The notes under the pieces are model-generated. The model was not told where the DNA came from. It saw nothing but the letters and a program-made list of their open reading frames with translations, and made no database searches. Both the position numbers and the translations under genes were made by a program. Positions 36,994 through 45,229 of a stretch of DNA of 64,000 nucleotides are shown in pieces (position 1 is the stretch's first letter; every line of letters starts with the position of its first letter). The stretch comes from Chthonomonas sp. UBA2362 (GTDB lineage Bacteria > Armatimonadota > Fimbriimonadia > Fimbriimonadales > Fimbriimonadaceae): contig DDTO01000001.1 of the NCBI GenBank assembly GCA_002344135.1, positions 62,001 to 126,000 on the forward strand, written 5' to 3'.

Positions 36994-38328
36994 ATGTCCG
37001 AAACGTTCTCTTGGAACAAAGTCCTCGGTACGGATGAACCGGCGCCCAAGCCGGAAGACGTCGAGAATCTTAAGATCGATCCGCGAAACGGCGAGCCGTT
37101 CATCGAGCCCACGGAGCCGGCGCCGACTCAGACCGACCATAAGTATGCGCAGCACCTGCCCGGCGCGGTGCCCCTCGAGGCCCTGATCCCCGAGGTGAAC
37201 GAGAGCAAGTACGAGATCCACGCCGACCGGCCCGAAGACATCGTGTCGGAGGATGCGAAGGAAGTCGCCGACGTCCATATCGACGAGATCCTCCGCCTGG
37301 CGATCGACCGGAAGGCCAGCGACATCCACCTCACAGTCGGTCTCCCTCCGATGGCGCGCGTGGACGGCGAAGTCGTCCCTCTGCCTTACGTCCCCATGCA
37401 GCCGCAAGATACGCGCCGAATGATTTACGAAACTCTCACGAACGAGCAACTCACCAAGTTCGAGGAGACCCACGAACTAGACTTCGCCTACCAGGTTCGG
37501 GGCCTAGCGCGGTTCCGCTTCAACGTCTACATGCAGCGCGGGAGCGTGGCGGGGGCGATGCGCGTGATCCCGACCAAGATTCCCTCGTTCGAGACCCTCG
37601 GGCTTCCGCTCGTCATCCGCGAGATGGCCAAGCGCGCGAGCGGGCTGATTCTCGTAACCGGACCCACAGGCTCGGGCAAGTCGACGACTATCGCTACGAT
37701 GATCGACGACATCAACGACTCCCGAACTTCGCACATCCTCACTATCGAAGACCCGATCGAGTACCTCCACGTCCACAAGAAGTGCATGGTGAACCAGCGG
37801 GAACTCCACGCCGACACCTTCACCTTCCACAACGCGCTCCGGGCGGTGCTCCGCGAAGACCCCGATATCATCCTGGTTGGTGAGCTTCGCGATCTCGAAA
37901 CGATCGAAGCCGCACTCACGCTCGCAGAAACGGGCCACCTCGTTTTCGGCACCCTTCACACGAGGAACGCGCCATCGACGATCGACCGTATCGTCGACGT
38001 CTTCCCTTCCGACCAACAGGATCAGATCCGCGTCCTGCTCGGCAACACTCTCGAAGGCGTTGTCTCACAGCAGTTGCTGCCCCGCCTCGGCGGCGGTCGC
38101 TCGGCGAGCATCGAGATCATGCTCGGGACGCCGGCCATCAAAAACCTCATCCGCGAAGGCAAGACTCACCAGATGTATTCCGTCATCGAAACCAGCGCCC
38201 AGTTGGGGATGCAGACGATGGACAAGTCGCTGGCCGACCTCTTCCGGAACGGCTTTTGCACGTACGAGGAGTGCCTCATGCGGGCGGTCGACAAGGAGAC
38301 CTTCGCACGGCTGGCCAAGGGAGGCTAG
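36994..38328 (+). CDS. pilT: Type IV pilus retraction ATPase PilT-like, extended N-terminus
   Basis: Hexameric secretion-type ATPase that retracts type IV pili. ATG 36994 has a very strong AGGAGGA upstream. The core is complete: DIHLTVGLPPMARVDGE, Walker A GPTGSGKST (~222), Asp box, Walker B ALRAVLREDPDIILVGELRD, His box GHLVFGTLHT and the AIKNLIREGKTHQMYSVIE retraction motif. The first ~100 residues (Pro/Glu-rich, ATG to HIDEILRLAIDRKASD) are extra compared with standard PilT (~345 residues; here 444). No other pilus gene lies in the window. Divergent from cinA. Confidence 0.93.
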   Translation: MSETFSWNKVLGTDEPAPKPEDVENLKIDPRNGEPFIEPTEPAPTQTDHKYAQHLPGAVPLEALIPEVNESKYEIHADRPEDIVSEDAKEVADVHIDEILRLAIDRKASDIHLTVGLPPMARVDGEVVPLPYVPMQPQDTRRMIYETLTNEQLTKFEETHELDFAYQVRGLARFRFNVYMQRGSVAGAMRVIPTKIPSFETLGLPLVIREMAKRASGLILVTGPTGSGKSTTIATMIDDINDSRTSHILTIEDPIEYLHVHKKCMVNQRELHADTFTFHNALRAVLREDPDIILVGELRDLETIEAALTLAETGHLVFGTLHTRNAPSTIDRIVDVFPSDQQDQIRVLLGNTLEGVVSQQLLPRLGGGRSASIEIMLGTPAIKNLIREGKTHQMYSVIETSAQLGMQTMDKSLADLFRNGFCTYEECLMRAVDKETFARLAKGG

Positions 38329-38417
38329 GCTTGGCATTCTTAGTCCAGGTCGCGCCGCCACACGACAGTCGACACAAATCAGGGCATGGAACAGGAAGGT
38401 CGTTAGACGGCATCACG

Positions 38418-38439
38418 ACCTCTGCCTGGACGCAGAGGT
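38418..38439. other. Stem-loop after pilT
   Basis: Perfect 8-bp stem ACCTCTGC/GCAGAGGT with a six-base loop (CTGGAC), in the 144-nt gap between pilT and the convergent unknown gene. There is no T-run on either side, so it is not a clear intrinsic terminator. It could stabilise the pilT mRNA end or be a Rho-independent-like pause. Confidence 0.35.
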
Positions 38440-38472
38440 TGAAGTCGCGCATGAGGCTTCAAAGCGCGGCAT

Positions 38473-39249
38473 CTATCTGCCGATCGGATTGTCCAGGCGT
38501 AATACGGGTTCGGACAAGAACAATGATCGCGAACGGCCGTGAGGGGACTGCTCATAACCGTTGTTGATTCGGAACTTGATCACGGGACCATACTCGATCG
38601 ATTCGATCCTCGCCCCCGGTAAGAATCCCGCCGCTTCTGCGCTGGACGCAAAGTCTACGAATGCCCCCGTTAACTGACGCTCGATCCGATTGCGCATCTT
38701 GTCGGGCAGGTCACTGAGCGTTTCGGCCCCCTCCTTCGGATACAGATCAGGGTGAGCGGCTTGGAGAGCAGAAAGCAGTTCTTCTCTTGCTTGGTCGAAC
38801 TCCGCCGTCGCCTCTTGAACCCATCCCTCGATCGCCAAGGTGAACTTGCGGATCTGTTCCAGGCGCTGATCGACAGGATGGTTGGGCGAGGCGAACAGAA
38901 AGCCCAAGGTCGGCTTCTTCCGATCCTGGCGCTTCTGGGGCTCGATTCCCATCGGAAAGTCTGCCTTTGCCTTTACCTTCGGATCGATGGCAGTCGTTCG
39001 CAACTCGTCCATCTTCGGCCGAACGAGAGGCCCGACAAACGCCGTTGCGGTCTTAGGGCCCTTCCGAAGCCGGCTGGTCATCTCTGGCTCGACATGAAGC
39101 AGCGCGCGATCGGCTTTCAAGAGGATCGCGGCGTCGGAGCCCACCTCGTTCGCGATCGTTCGCCTAATATGCTCCTGCTCGGCGGCGGGGTACTGGTTCA
39201 GATCCCTCGTCTTGTACGGCTCGGAGAGCACGGTGGTGAACTGTTTCAT
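38473..39249 (-). CDS. Unknown protein, C-terminal part of a frameshifted gene
   Basis: ATG 39249 (MKQFTTVLSEPYKTRDLNQY) opens a 258-residue soluble frame ending near the pilT stem-loop. Helical middle part (LEQIRKFTLAIEGWVQEATAEFDQAREELLSAL in pieces), no known motif. It most likely continues from the next entry through a +1 shift near 39250: the first frame's coding character (with KNILKIEDAKN) stops exactly where this frame's begins, and the rest of the first frame is His/Arg-rich, as in a wrong frame. Whether this is a sequencing error, a pseudogene or a programmed shift is open. Confidence 0.5.
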   Translation of the reverse strand: MKQFTTVLSEPYKTRDLNQYPAAEQEHIRRTIANEVGSDAAILLKADRALLHVEPEMTSRLRKGPKTATAFVGPLVRPKMDELRTTAIDPKVKAKADFPMGIEPQKRQDRKKPTLGFLFASPNHPVDQRLEQIRKFTLAIEGWVQEATAEFDQAREELLSALQAAHPDLYPKEGAETLSDLPDKMRNRIERQLTGAFVDFASSAEAAGFLPGARIESIEYGPVIKFRINNGYEQSPHGRSRSLFLSEPVLRLDNPIGR

Positions 39250-39499
39250 GAGGCCCGCGCGAATTCTTCGCATCTTCGATCTTGAGGATGTTCTTTCTGC
39301 ACACAAAAGCCACACCGTTCTCGATGCTTACCGATAGCCCTTCCTTCTGAGCAAGCTCTTCGAGGTCCTCGGGCTTGTCGGAAGCGAAGACCACGACCTC
39401 GAGCTTCGGTTCTGGCTGATCGAAGGCGAAGACGATCTGCCGCAGCGGTTCGGCGGCGGGGATACCAAGGCCGATGATGGCAATGAGTTGAGTTATCAT
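39164..39499 (-). CDS. Unknown exported protein, N-terminal part of the frameshifted gene
   Basis: ATG 39499 begins a signal-like segment (MITQLIAIIGLGIPAAEPL), followed by PEPKLEVVVFASDKPEDLEELAQ and the strand-like VSIENGVAFVCRKNILKIEDAKN. After about residue 85 the frame yields out-of-frame-like sequence and stops at 39164. The frame of the entry above takes over at 39250 after one extra base. The joined product would be ~340 residues, exported, with a lone conserved-looking 'ASDKPEDL' segment. Family not recognised. The stretch lies 74 nt from a C10 tract upstream of this start. Confidence 0.5.
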   Translation of the reverse strand: MITQLIAIIGLGIPAAEPLRQIVFAFDQPEPKLEVVVFASDKPEDLEELAQKEGLSVSIENGVAFVCRKNILKIEDAKNSRGPHETVHHRALRAVQDEGSEPVPRRRAGAY

Positions 39500-39572
39500 G
39501 GAACTAGGTAGGTTGTGAAGTAAGGGAGGCCATCCCTGACCCAACAGATTCGCTTCCTACCGGCACGTTACT

Positions 39573-39582
39573 CCCCCCCCCC
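39573..39582. repeat. Homopolymer tract C10
   Basis: Ten consecutive C in the 256-nt gap between the divergent unknown gene (start 39499) and CE7 esterase (start 39756). On the minus strand it is G10 about 75 nt upstream of the unknown gene's ATG. Tracts of this length can change length during replication. I see no other clear site in the gap. Confidence 0.75.
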
Positions 39583-39755
39583 GCGGCCCTGTCAACCATG
39601 CATATAGGGGATTGCGAGGGCACACGACAGCGGAAAGCCCAAGCGAACTTGCCTTGCCACCGTACCGGACCAGCCAACCATTGGTGCTTGCACTTCGCCG
39701 GGCGAAACAGCTTGCAGGCGCCCCGCCTCTGCCGCCTCCACGGTAGCATGCCGCC

Positions 39756-40706
39756 ATGCCGCTCGTCGATATGCCCCTCGCCGAACTCCAGCGTTACCAG
39801 GGCCGGAACCCGAGACCGTCGGACTTCGATTCGTACTGGGAAGACGGGCTCGCCGAAGTTCCCTCGACCCTCGCCGAGGCCGAACCCTCCGGCTTCGAGT
39901 CGGGGATCGCGACCTGCGACGACCTGTGGTTCGAGGGAGTCGGCGGGGCGCGAGTTTACGCCAAGCGCCTTCTGCCCAAGAACGGCGGCAACGGCTGGGC
40001 GCTGCTCATGTTTCACGGCTACAGCGTGGGCAGCGGCGACTGGAGCGATAAGCTCGGCTGGGTCGCCGAGGGTTTCTCGGTCTTCGCGATGGACTGCCGA
40101 GGCCAGGGTGGGAGGAGTCAGGACCCGGGAGGCGTCGTGGGCGGAACCTTGCGGGGCCACATCGTGCGGGGACTGGACGACCGCCCCGAGCGCCTCTTCT
40201 ACCGTCAGATATTCCTCGATACCGTTCGGCTGGCCCGGCTCGCCCTGGCCACTCCCGGCGTGGAGCGTCTCGTCACGATGGGGGCATCCCAGGGGGGAGC
40301 TCTCGCCCTCGCCTGCGCCGCGCTCGACCCGCGCGTCGAGCGGGTCGTCTCGCTCTATCCCTTCCTGTGCGACTATCGCCGCGTTTGGGAAATGGATCTC
40401 GCAAAGGACGCCTACGAGGAGCTTGCGCTCTACTTCCGGCGCTTCGATCCGACGCATGCTCGCGAGGACGCCGTGTTCGAGCGGCTGGGGTACGTCGACG
40501 TCCAGCACCTCGCCCCGAGGATTCGGGCGAGCGTGCTGATGGCGACAGGCCTCATGGACACCATCACTCCTCCCTCGACTCACTATGCCGCCTTCAACAA
40601 GCTGGCCGGCCCAAAGTCTATGGCGGTGTATCCCGACTTCGGCCACGAGGGCCTGCCCGGCTTTATGGACCAGGCTCATCGCTTCCTGACCACCGGCGAT
40701 TCGTGA
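39756..40706 (+). CDS. Acetyl xylan esterase / cephalosporin-C deacetylase (CE7) family
   Basis: Alpha/beta-hydrolase removing acetyl groups from sugars or related esters. CE7 hallmarks: DCRGQGGRSQDPGG (RGQ motif), ASQGGALALACAAL (nucleophile Ser, near residue 180), GLMDTITPPSTHYAAFN (acid Asp), and DFGHEGL (His-Glu). The N-terminus (MPLVDMPLAELQRYQGRNPRP) matches too. 316 residues, normal. No signal peptide, so cytoplasmic. Probable use is deacetylating xylo-oligosaccharides or similar esters. A terminator follows at 40788. Confidence 0.9.
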   Translation: MPLVDMPLAELQRYQGRNPRPSDFDSYWEDGLAEVPSTLAEAEPSGFESGIATCDDLWFEGVGGARVYAKRLLPKNGGNGWALLMFHGYSVGSGDWSDKLGWVAEGFSVFAMDCRGQGGRSQDPGGVVGGTLRGHIVRGLDDRPERLFYRQIFLDTVRLARLALATPGVERLVTMGASQGGALALACAALDPRVERVVSLYPFLCDYRRVWEMDLAKDAYEELALYFRRFDPTHAREDAVFERLGYVDVQHLAPRIRASVLMATGLMDTITPPSTHYAAFNKLAGPKSMAVYPDFGHEGLPGFMDQAHRFLTTGDS

Positions 40707-40787
40707 CCGAAATCACACCGCGCTGTGACCACCGTCACGGTCTGGAGTACCGCGGCAGCCTAAAATGAACTCGTGATTGTGACGCAA

Positions 40788-40831
40788 GCGGGGCGAGGCG
40801 CCTAAGACAGCCGCCTCCCCCGCCTTTCTTT
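40788..40831 (+). terminator. Intrinsic terminator after the CE7 gene
   Basis: GC-rich stem (GCGGGGCGAGGCG pairing with CGCCTCCCCCGC, one bulge) followed by CTTTCTTT on the + strand, 82 nt after the CE7 stop. It ends 2 nt from the sucC stop, so it separates the two convergent units; on the minus strand the tail is not T-rich. Confidence 0.75.
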
Positions 40832-40832
40832 G

Positions 40833-41984
40833 TCAGGCGTAGGCAAGCTCGACGATCTTGCGGGCGGCATCCTGCATCGTTTCGGCGGGAACGAGCCGAG
40901 AGCCTTCGAGGAGCCGTCTGCCCTCTTCGGCTGCCGTCCCCTCGATGCGAGCAACGACGGGAATCGTGACGTTCAACTCGTCGAAGGCAGCCAGGATCCC
41001 GCGCGCGACCTCGTCGCAGCGGGTGATGCCCCCGAAGATGTTGATCAGCAAGCCCTTGACATTCGGGTCCATGAGAACCAATTCGACGCAGCTTTTCACT
41101 CGCTCGGCCTGCGCGCCGCCGCCCACGTCGAGGAAGTCGGCCGGCCGGCCCCCGGCCGACGCGATCTCGTCGAGCGAGCACATCACCAGGCCCGCGCCAT
41201 TGCCGATCACGCCGATGTCGCCATCCAGCCTGACATAGGCGATGCCGCGCCGGGCGGCCTCGGCTTCTATCGGGTCTTCGGCGGCATCGTCGGCATTCTG
41301 CCGATACCCCTCGTGACGGTAAAGCGCGTTGTCGTCGATCGAGACCTTCGCATCGGCGGCGACCAAGCGACCCTCCGGGGTCCATGCGCAGGGGTTGATC
41401 TCGATGAGGTCCGCATCGGTGTCCATGAAGGCCTCGACGAGGCGCTTGATCATCTGGACCATCTGGCTTTGCGCAGGCTTAGGGATACGGGCTTCTCGCA
41501 CGGCCTTGCGGATCTGGAAATCGGCGAGCCCCCAGGACGGATCCACATGCAGGCGGACAATCGCTCCGGGATCGTCGTGGGCGACCTCTTCGATGTCCAT
41601 TCCGCCCTTGGCGGAGATCATCACGACCACCTTCGCGGCCGCTCTATCGACGAGGACGGAGAGGTAGTACTCCTCGGCGATGTCGATCTGCTCGGCGACG
41701 AGGACCTTTTCGACGACCATGCCTTGCGGGTTCTGGATGCTGACGAGGGTCTTCCCGATGAGCTCCCTGGCGAAGGCGCCAGCCGAGGCCGCGTCGTCGA
41801 AAAGTTTCACGCCCCCCGCTTTGCCTCGCCCGCCCATAAGCACCTGGGCCTTGACGACGACCTTGCCTCCGAGCCGCTCCGCGATCGCCCGAGCCTCGTC
41901 CCCATCGCTCGTGACTTCACCGGCGGGGACCGGCACGCCGACCTTGGCCAAGACGTCCTTGGATTCGTACTCGTGGAGCTTCAT
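40833..41984 (-). CDS. sucC: Succinyl-CoA synthetase beta subunit
   Basis: TCA-cycle ligase subunit that forms succinate plus ATP (or GTP). ATG 41984 gives the canonical MKLHEYESKDVLAKVGVPVP; the open frame upstream is antisense to hutU. ATP-grasp features: KAQVLMGGRGKAGGVKLF, AEEYYLSVLVDR, LIEINP, DAKVSIDDNALYRH, VIGNGAGLVM and NIFGGITRCDEVARGILAA. 383 residues, normal. sucD, which normally follows, is not in the window. Divergent from hutU with a 51-nt gap. Confidence 0.95.
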   Translation of the reverse strand: MKLHEYESKDVLAKVGVPVPAGEVTSDGDEARAIAERLGGKVVVKAQVLMGGRGKAGGVKLFDDAASAGAFARELIGKTLVSIQNPQGMVVEKVLVAEQIDIAEEYYLSVLVDRAAAKVVVMISAKGGMDIEEVAHDDPGAIVRLHVDPSWGLADFQIRKAVREARIPKPAQSQMVQMIKRLVEAFMDTDADLIEINPCAWTPEGRLVAADAKVSIDDNALYRHEGYRQNADDAAEDPIEAEAARRGIAYVRLDGDIGVIGNGAGLVMCSLDEIASAGGRPADFLDVGGGAQAERVKSCVELVLMDPNVKGLLINIFGGITRCDEVARGILAAFDELNVTIPVVARIEGTAAEEGRRLLEGSRLVPAETMQDAARKIVELAYA

Positions 41985-42035
41985 CGGACGCAGATGGTAC
42001 CAAGTCGGGCCCTGGTTTCGCGGCAAAATAGAGGC

Positions 42036-43679
42036 GTGAGCACCCATACCGTCGTTCGCGCCCCTCGTGGAAGCGAGATATCCTGCCGAGGCTGGCAGCA
42101 GGAGGCTGCTTTGCGCATGCTGATGAACAACCTCGATCCCGAGGTGGCCGAGCGACCCGACGACCTTATCGTCTACGGCGGCACCGGCAAGGCGGCGCGA
42201 AACTGGGACTGCTTCGAGGCGATCGTCCGCTCTCTTCGCTCGCTCGCGAACGACGAAACCTTGCTCATCCAGAGCGGTAAGCCTGTCGGAGTGTTTCGGA
42301 CGCACGAAGACGCCCCGCGAGTGCTAATGGCGAACTCCAACCTGGTCGGCAAATGGTCGACTTGGGAGCACTTCGGCGAACTGGAGCGCAAGGGCCTGAT
42401 GATGTACGGCCAGATGACGGCAGGTTCGTGGATCTACATCGGGAGCCAAGGGATCGTCCAGGGCACCTTCGAGACCTTCGCGGCATGCGGTGAGCGGCAT
42501 TGGGGTTCGCTCGAGGGCAAGCTCGTGGTGAGCGGTGGCATGGGTGGAATGGGCGGCGCCCAACCTCTTGCCGCGACGATGAACGGCGCTTCTTATCTCG
42601 GAATCGACGTCGACCCTGCCCGCATAGAGAAACGCCTGCGCACCGGATACTGCGACAAGATGGCGACGACCCTCGACGAGGCGCTGCTCCTGCTCGAGGG
42701 TCGGCCCGCGCTGAGCGTCGGCCTGGTTGGCAACTGCGCAGAGATTCTTCCCGAGATGGTGCGGCGAGGCATCGTGCCGGACGTCCTCACCGACCAGACC
42801 AGCGCCCATGATCCGCTCAACGGTTACGTGCCATCCGGACTCTCTCTTCGAGAGGCTGCCGACTTGAGGGAACGCGATCCCGAGGGATATGTTCGGCGGT
42901 CAATCGAGTCGATGGGTGTGCACGTTCAGGCGATGCTCGAACTCAAGCGCATGGGTGCGGTCACCTTCGACTATGGCAACAACATCCGGGCCTATGCGGT
43001 GGAAGCCGGGGTGGCGGACGCGTTCGAGATCCCCGGCTTCGTTCCAGAATACATTAGGCCCCTTTTTTGCGAGGGCAAGGGTCCCTTCCGCTGGGCGGCC
43101 CTGAGCGGCGATCCCGCCGACATCGCCATCACGGATGAGGCCGTCCTTGCGCTGTTCCCGGAGAACGCTACGCTGCGACGATGGATGCATAAGGCTCAAG
43201 ACAAAATCCAGTTCCAAGGCCTCCCGGCGCGCATCTGCTGGCTCGGCTATGGCGAGCGCGCAGAGGCGGGCCTCCGATTCAACGAACTCGTCGCCTCGGG
43301 CCAGGTCAAAGCGCCGATCGTCATCGGACGAGATCACCTCGACTGCGGGAGCGTCGCGAGCCCCAACCGCGAGACCGAGGCCATGCTCGACGGAAGCGAC
43401 GCGGTTGCCGACTGGGCCCTCCTCAACGCTCTGGTCAACACCGCGGCGGGCGCCTCGTGGGTGTCGATCCACAACGGCGGCGGGGTCGGCATCGGCTATT
43501 CGCAGCACGCTGGAATGGTCGTCGTCGCCGACGGCACGCCTGCCATGACGAGGCGGCTGGAACGAGTGCTGACTTCCGATCCCGGAATGGGGATCGTCCG
43601 TCACGTCGACGCGGGATACCCCGAAGCGAGGACCTTCGCTCGCGAGCACGGCGTGCGGATTCCCATGGGCGAAGGCTGA
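42036..43679 (+). CDS. hutU: Urocanate hydratase
   Basis: Histidine degradation, urocanate to imidazolonepropionate, using tightly bound NAD. GTG 42036 (MSTHTVVRAPRGSEIS after initiator); earlier frame is antisense to sucC. Conserved: CRGWQQEAALRMLMNNLDPEVAE, VYGGTGKAARNW, MTAGSWIYIGSQGIVQGT, GGMGGMGGAQPLA, DQTSAHDPLNGYVP, FDYGNNIRA, GRDHLDCGSVASPNRETE and HNGGGVGIGYSQHAGMV. 547 residues, normal (~555). No other hut gene nearby. The desulfurase starts 3 nt after the stop. Confidence 0.96.
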   Translation: MSTHTVVRAPRGSEISCRGWQQEAALRMLMNNLDPEVAERPDDLIVYGGTGKAARNWDCFEAIVRSLRSLANDETLLIQSGKPVGVFRTHEDAPRVLMANSNLVGKWSTWEHFGELERKGLMMYGQMTAGSWIYIGSQGIVQGTFETFAACGERHWGSLEGKLVVSGGMGGMGGAQPLAATMNGASYLGIDVDPARIEKRLRTGYCDKMATTLDEALLLLEGRPALSVGLVGNCAEILPEMVRRGIVPDVLTDQTSAHDPLNGYVPSGLSLREAADLRERDPEGYVRRSIESMGVHVQAMLELKRMGAVTFDYGNNIRAYAVEAGVADAFEIPGFVPEYIRPLFCEGKGPFRWAALSGDPADIAITDEAVLALFPENATLRRWMHKAQDKIQFQGLPARICWLGYGERAEAGLRFNELVASGQVKAPIVIGRDHLDCGSVASPNRETEAMLDGSDAVADWALLNALVNTAAGASWVSIHNGGGVGIGYSQHAGMVVVADGTPAMTRRLERVLTSDPGMGIVRHVDAGYPEARTFAREHGVRIPMGEG

Positions 43680-43682
43680 GGC

Positions 43683-44759
43683 TTGGACGCCTCGCGCTAC
43701 TTCGACAACGCCGCGACGACCCCCGTCGATCGACGGGTGGCCGACGAACTCGACCGGGTCCAGCGCCAGGTCATCGGCAACGCGCATTCGATCCATGAGG
43801 CGGGCCGCGAGGCGCGGGCTCTCGTCGAAGGGGGGAGAGCCCGAGTCGCGAACTTGCTGGGAGCCGAAGATCCGTCGCAGATCATTTTCACGTCCGGGGC
43901 GACCGAGGCGAACAACTGGGTCATCTCGCAGTTCGACCGAATCGCGATCAGCCCGTTCGAACACTCGTCGGTCAGGGAGCCGGCACTTCATCGAGGGGCG
44001 TCCGTACTCGGCAATGACGGCTACAACCTCGAGACGCCGATCGGCGAGCCGTCTCTCCTGGCAGTCATGGGCGTGAACAACGAGACCGGCGCGATCATCG
44101 AACCCCCTTTCAAACCGGGACCGATGCTGCATCGCGACTTGACGCAATCGGTGGGCAAGGTTCCCTTCGACCTAACCGGAGTGGCCTTCGCCTCCTGTAG
44201 CGCACACAAACTCGGCGGACCGAAAGGGGTCGGGGCGCTGTACGTCCGCGATGCAGGCTCGATCGAGCCGCTTCTCAGGGGAGGCGGTCAGGAGGCGGGG
44301 CTTCGCGCGGGCACCCTGAACGTGCCTGGGATTGTAGGAATGGGGCTGGCTGCGCAGCTTTCTCACGAGGAACGGGAGCAACGGCATCGTCATGCGCTGA
44401 CTCTTCGCGCGCTGGTGCTCGAAGCACTCGCACACACCAGCGATTGGACTTCGGCGTCGGCAATGGCCGAAGATTGCTCACCCTTCATCCTCAGCCTCGG
44501 CTTCGCCGGTGTTCAGGGTGAGACCCTCGTGATCGAGTTGGATGCCCGCGGATTCGCCGTTAGCAGCGGCGCGGCTTGCTCGTCGGCGTCACCGGAGGCA
44601 AGCCCGGTTCTCCTCGCCTTGGGTTTCGAAGAATCGCTCGCCAGAGGGACGGTCCGTATCAGCTTCGGACCGCAGAACACGTTCGACGCGGCTCATGATC
44701 TGGGAAGGGCACTCGCCCAAGCCCTCGAAGGGCTTCGAAGCCAAGGTGGAAGGAGGTAG
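43683..44759 (+). CDS. Cysteine desulfurase (NifS/IscS-like)
   Basis: Class V PLP aminotransferase fold. TTG start 43683. YFDNAATTPVD, GNAHSIHEAGREARALV, FTSGATEANNWV, HRDLTQSVGKVPFDL, the PLP lysine in SAHKLGGPKGVGALYV and GGGQEAGLRAGTLNVPGIVGMG, and the active-site cysteine in SSGAACSSASPE. At 358 residues it is ~40 shorter than IscS because the segment between FEHSSV and AVMGVNNETG is reduced. Could supply sulfur for Fe-S clusters or tRNA modification. It is 3 nt from hutU, so probably cotranscribed. Confidence 0.88.
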   Translation: MDASRYFDNAATTPVDRRVADELDRVQRQVIGNAHSIHEAGREARALVEGGRARVANLLGAEDPSQIIFTSGATEANNWVISQFDRIAISPFEHSSVREPALHRGASVLGNDGYNLETPIGEPSLLAVMGVNNETGAIIEPPFKPGPMLHRDLTQSVGKVPFDLTGVAFASCSAHKLGGPKGVGALYVRDAGSIEPLLRGGGQEAGLRAGTLNVPGIVGMGLAAQLSHEEREQRHRHALTLRALVLEALAHTSDWTSASAMAEDCSPFILSLGFAGVQGETLVIELDARGFAVSSGAACSSASPEASPVLLALGFEESLARGTVRISFGPQNTFDAAHDLGRALAQALEGLRSQGGRR

Positions 44760-44914
44760 CCGGGGATCGCTCTTGCCCCCGGGATCACTATCGCCTTCCG
44801 GGGGGCACAAACCATCCGCGGGCTACCGGTAGGGGGAAGGTAGCCGGGGGGATGGCTCCTGCCCCCCGGGATCAGCGATCGCCTTCCCGCCGCACGGTCC
44901 ATCCGCGAGCCATC
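44755..44914. repeat. Imperfect tandem repeat, two copies of ~75 bp
   Basis: Copy 1 runs ~44755-44830 and copy 2 ~44839-44914. Both share GGTAGCCGGGG, then GCCCC(C)GGGATCA, ATCGCCTTCC, GCAC and CCATCCGCG in the same order. The first copy overlaps the end of the desulfurase gene. Part of the 470-nt gap to the sigma-factor gene; a perfect 7-bp hairpin (CAGATTC-GGCG-GAATCTG) sits at 44943-44960, and AAATGCGCGCATTT is a palindrome at 45050-45063. Confidence 0.65.
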
Positions 44915-45075
44915 GATCTTGCGGCGAACCAGCAGAATTCTCCAGATTCGGCGGAATCTGAGCCTACGAGGCAAACGATCGACCCTCTTTATGCGTCATA
45001 GGTAGGTGGCGCCCGTCGCGCCGCATTCCCCGAGGCAACGTCGCCGACGAAATGCGCGCATTTTTGCGCGTGGGG

Positions 45076-45104
45076 TTGGCAACCGGGCGAACTTGTGATA
45101 CGTT
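45076..45104 (+). promoter_or_regulatory. Candidate promoter for the sigma-factor gene
   Basis: TTGGCA at 45076-45081, 17 bases, then TACGTT at 45099-45104, preceded by TGA as a possible extended -10. The -10 is weak (3 of 6). It lies 125 nt upstream of the start codon. Confidence 0.4.
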
Positions 45105-45123
45105 AGATACGCGAAGGCTTCGT

Positions 45124-45133
45124 AATACGTATT
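45124..45133. promoter_or_regulatory. Palindrome AATACGTATT upstream of the sigma-factor gene
   Basis: Perfect 10-bp palindrome, 20 nt downstream of the candidate -10. The same ten bases occur at 48290-48299 upstream of a PEP-CTERM gene. It could be an operator half-site pair; function is a guess. Confidence 0.35.
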
Positions 45134-45229
45134 TAAGCAAAGAGAGTCTTCGTTGAAGGAGTTTCGTGACGAGACGTCGAAAGCTATTTCTGCGATTCGG
45201 ACGCGAACGATTGGAGGTTACCTAGAAGA

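Noticed and set aside
42900..44147. Long minus-strand open frame across hutU and the desulfurase
   Set aside because: Shadow of two strongly conserved genes; composition (Arg, Asp, Val, His) is that of a reverse-complement frame.
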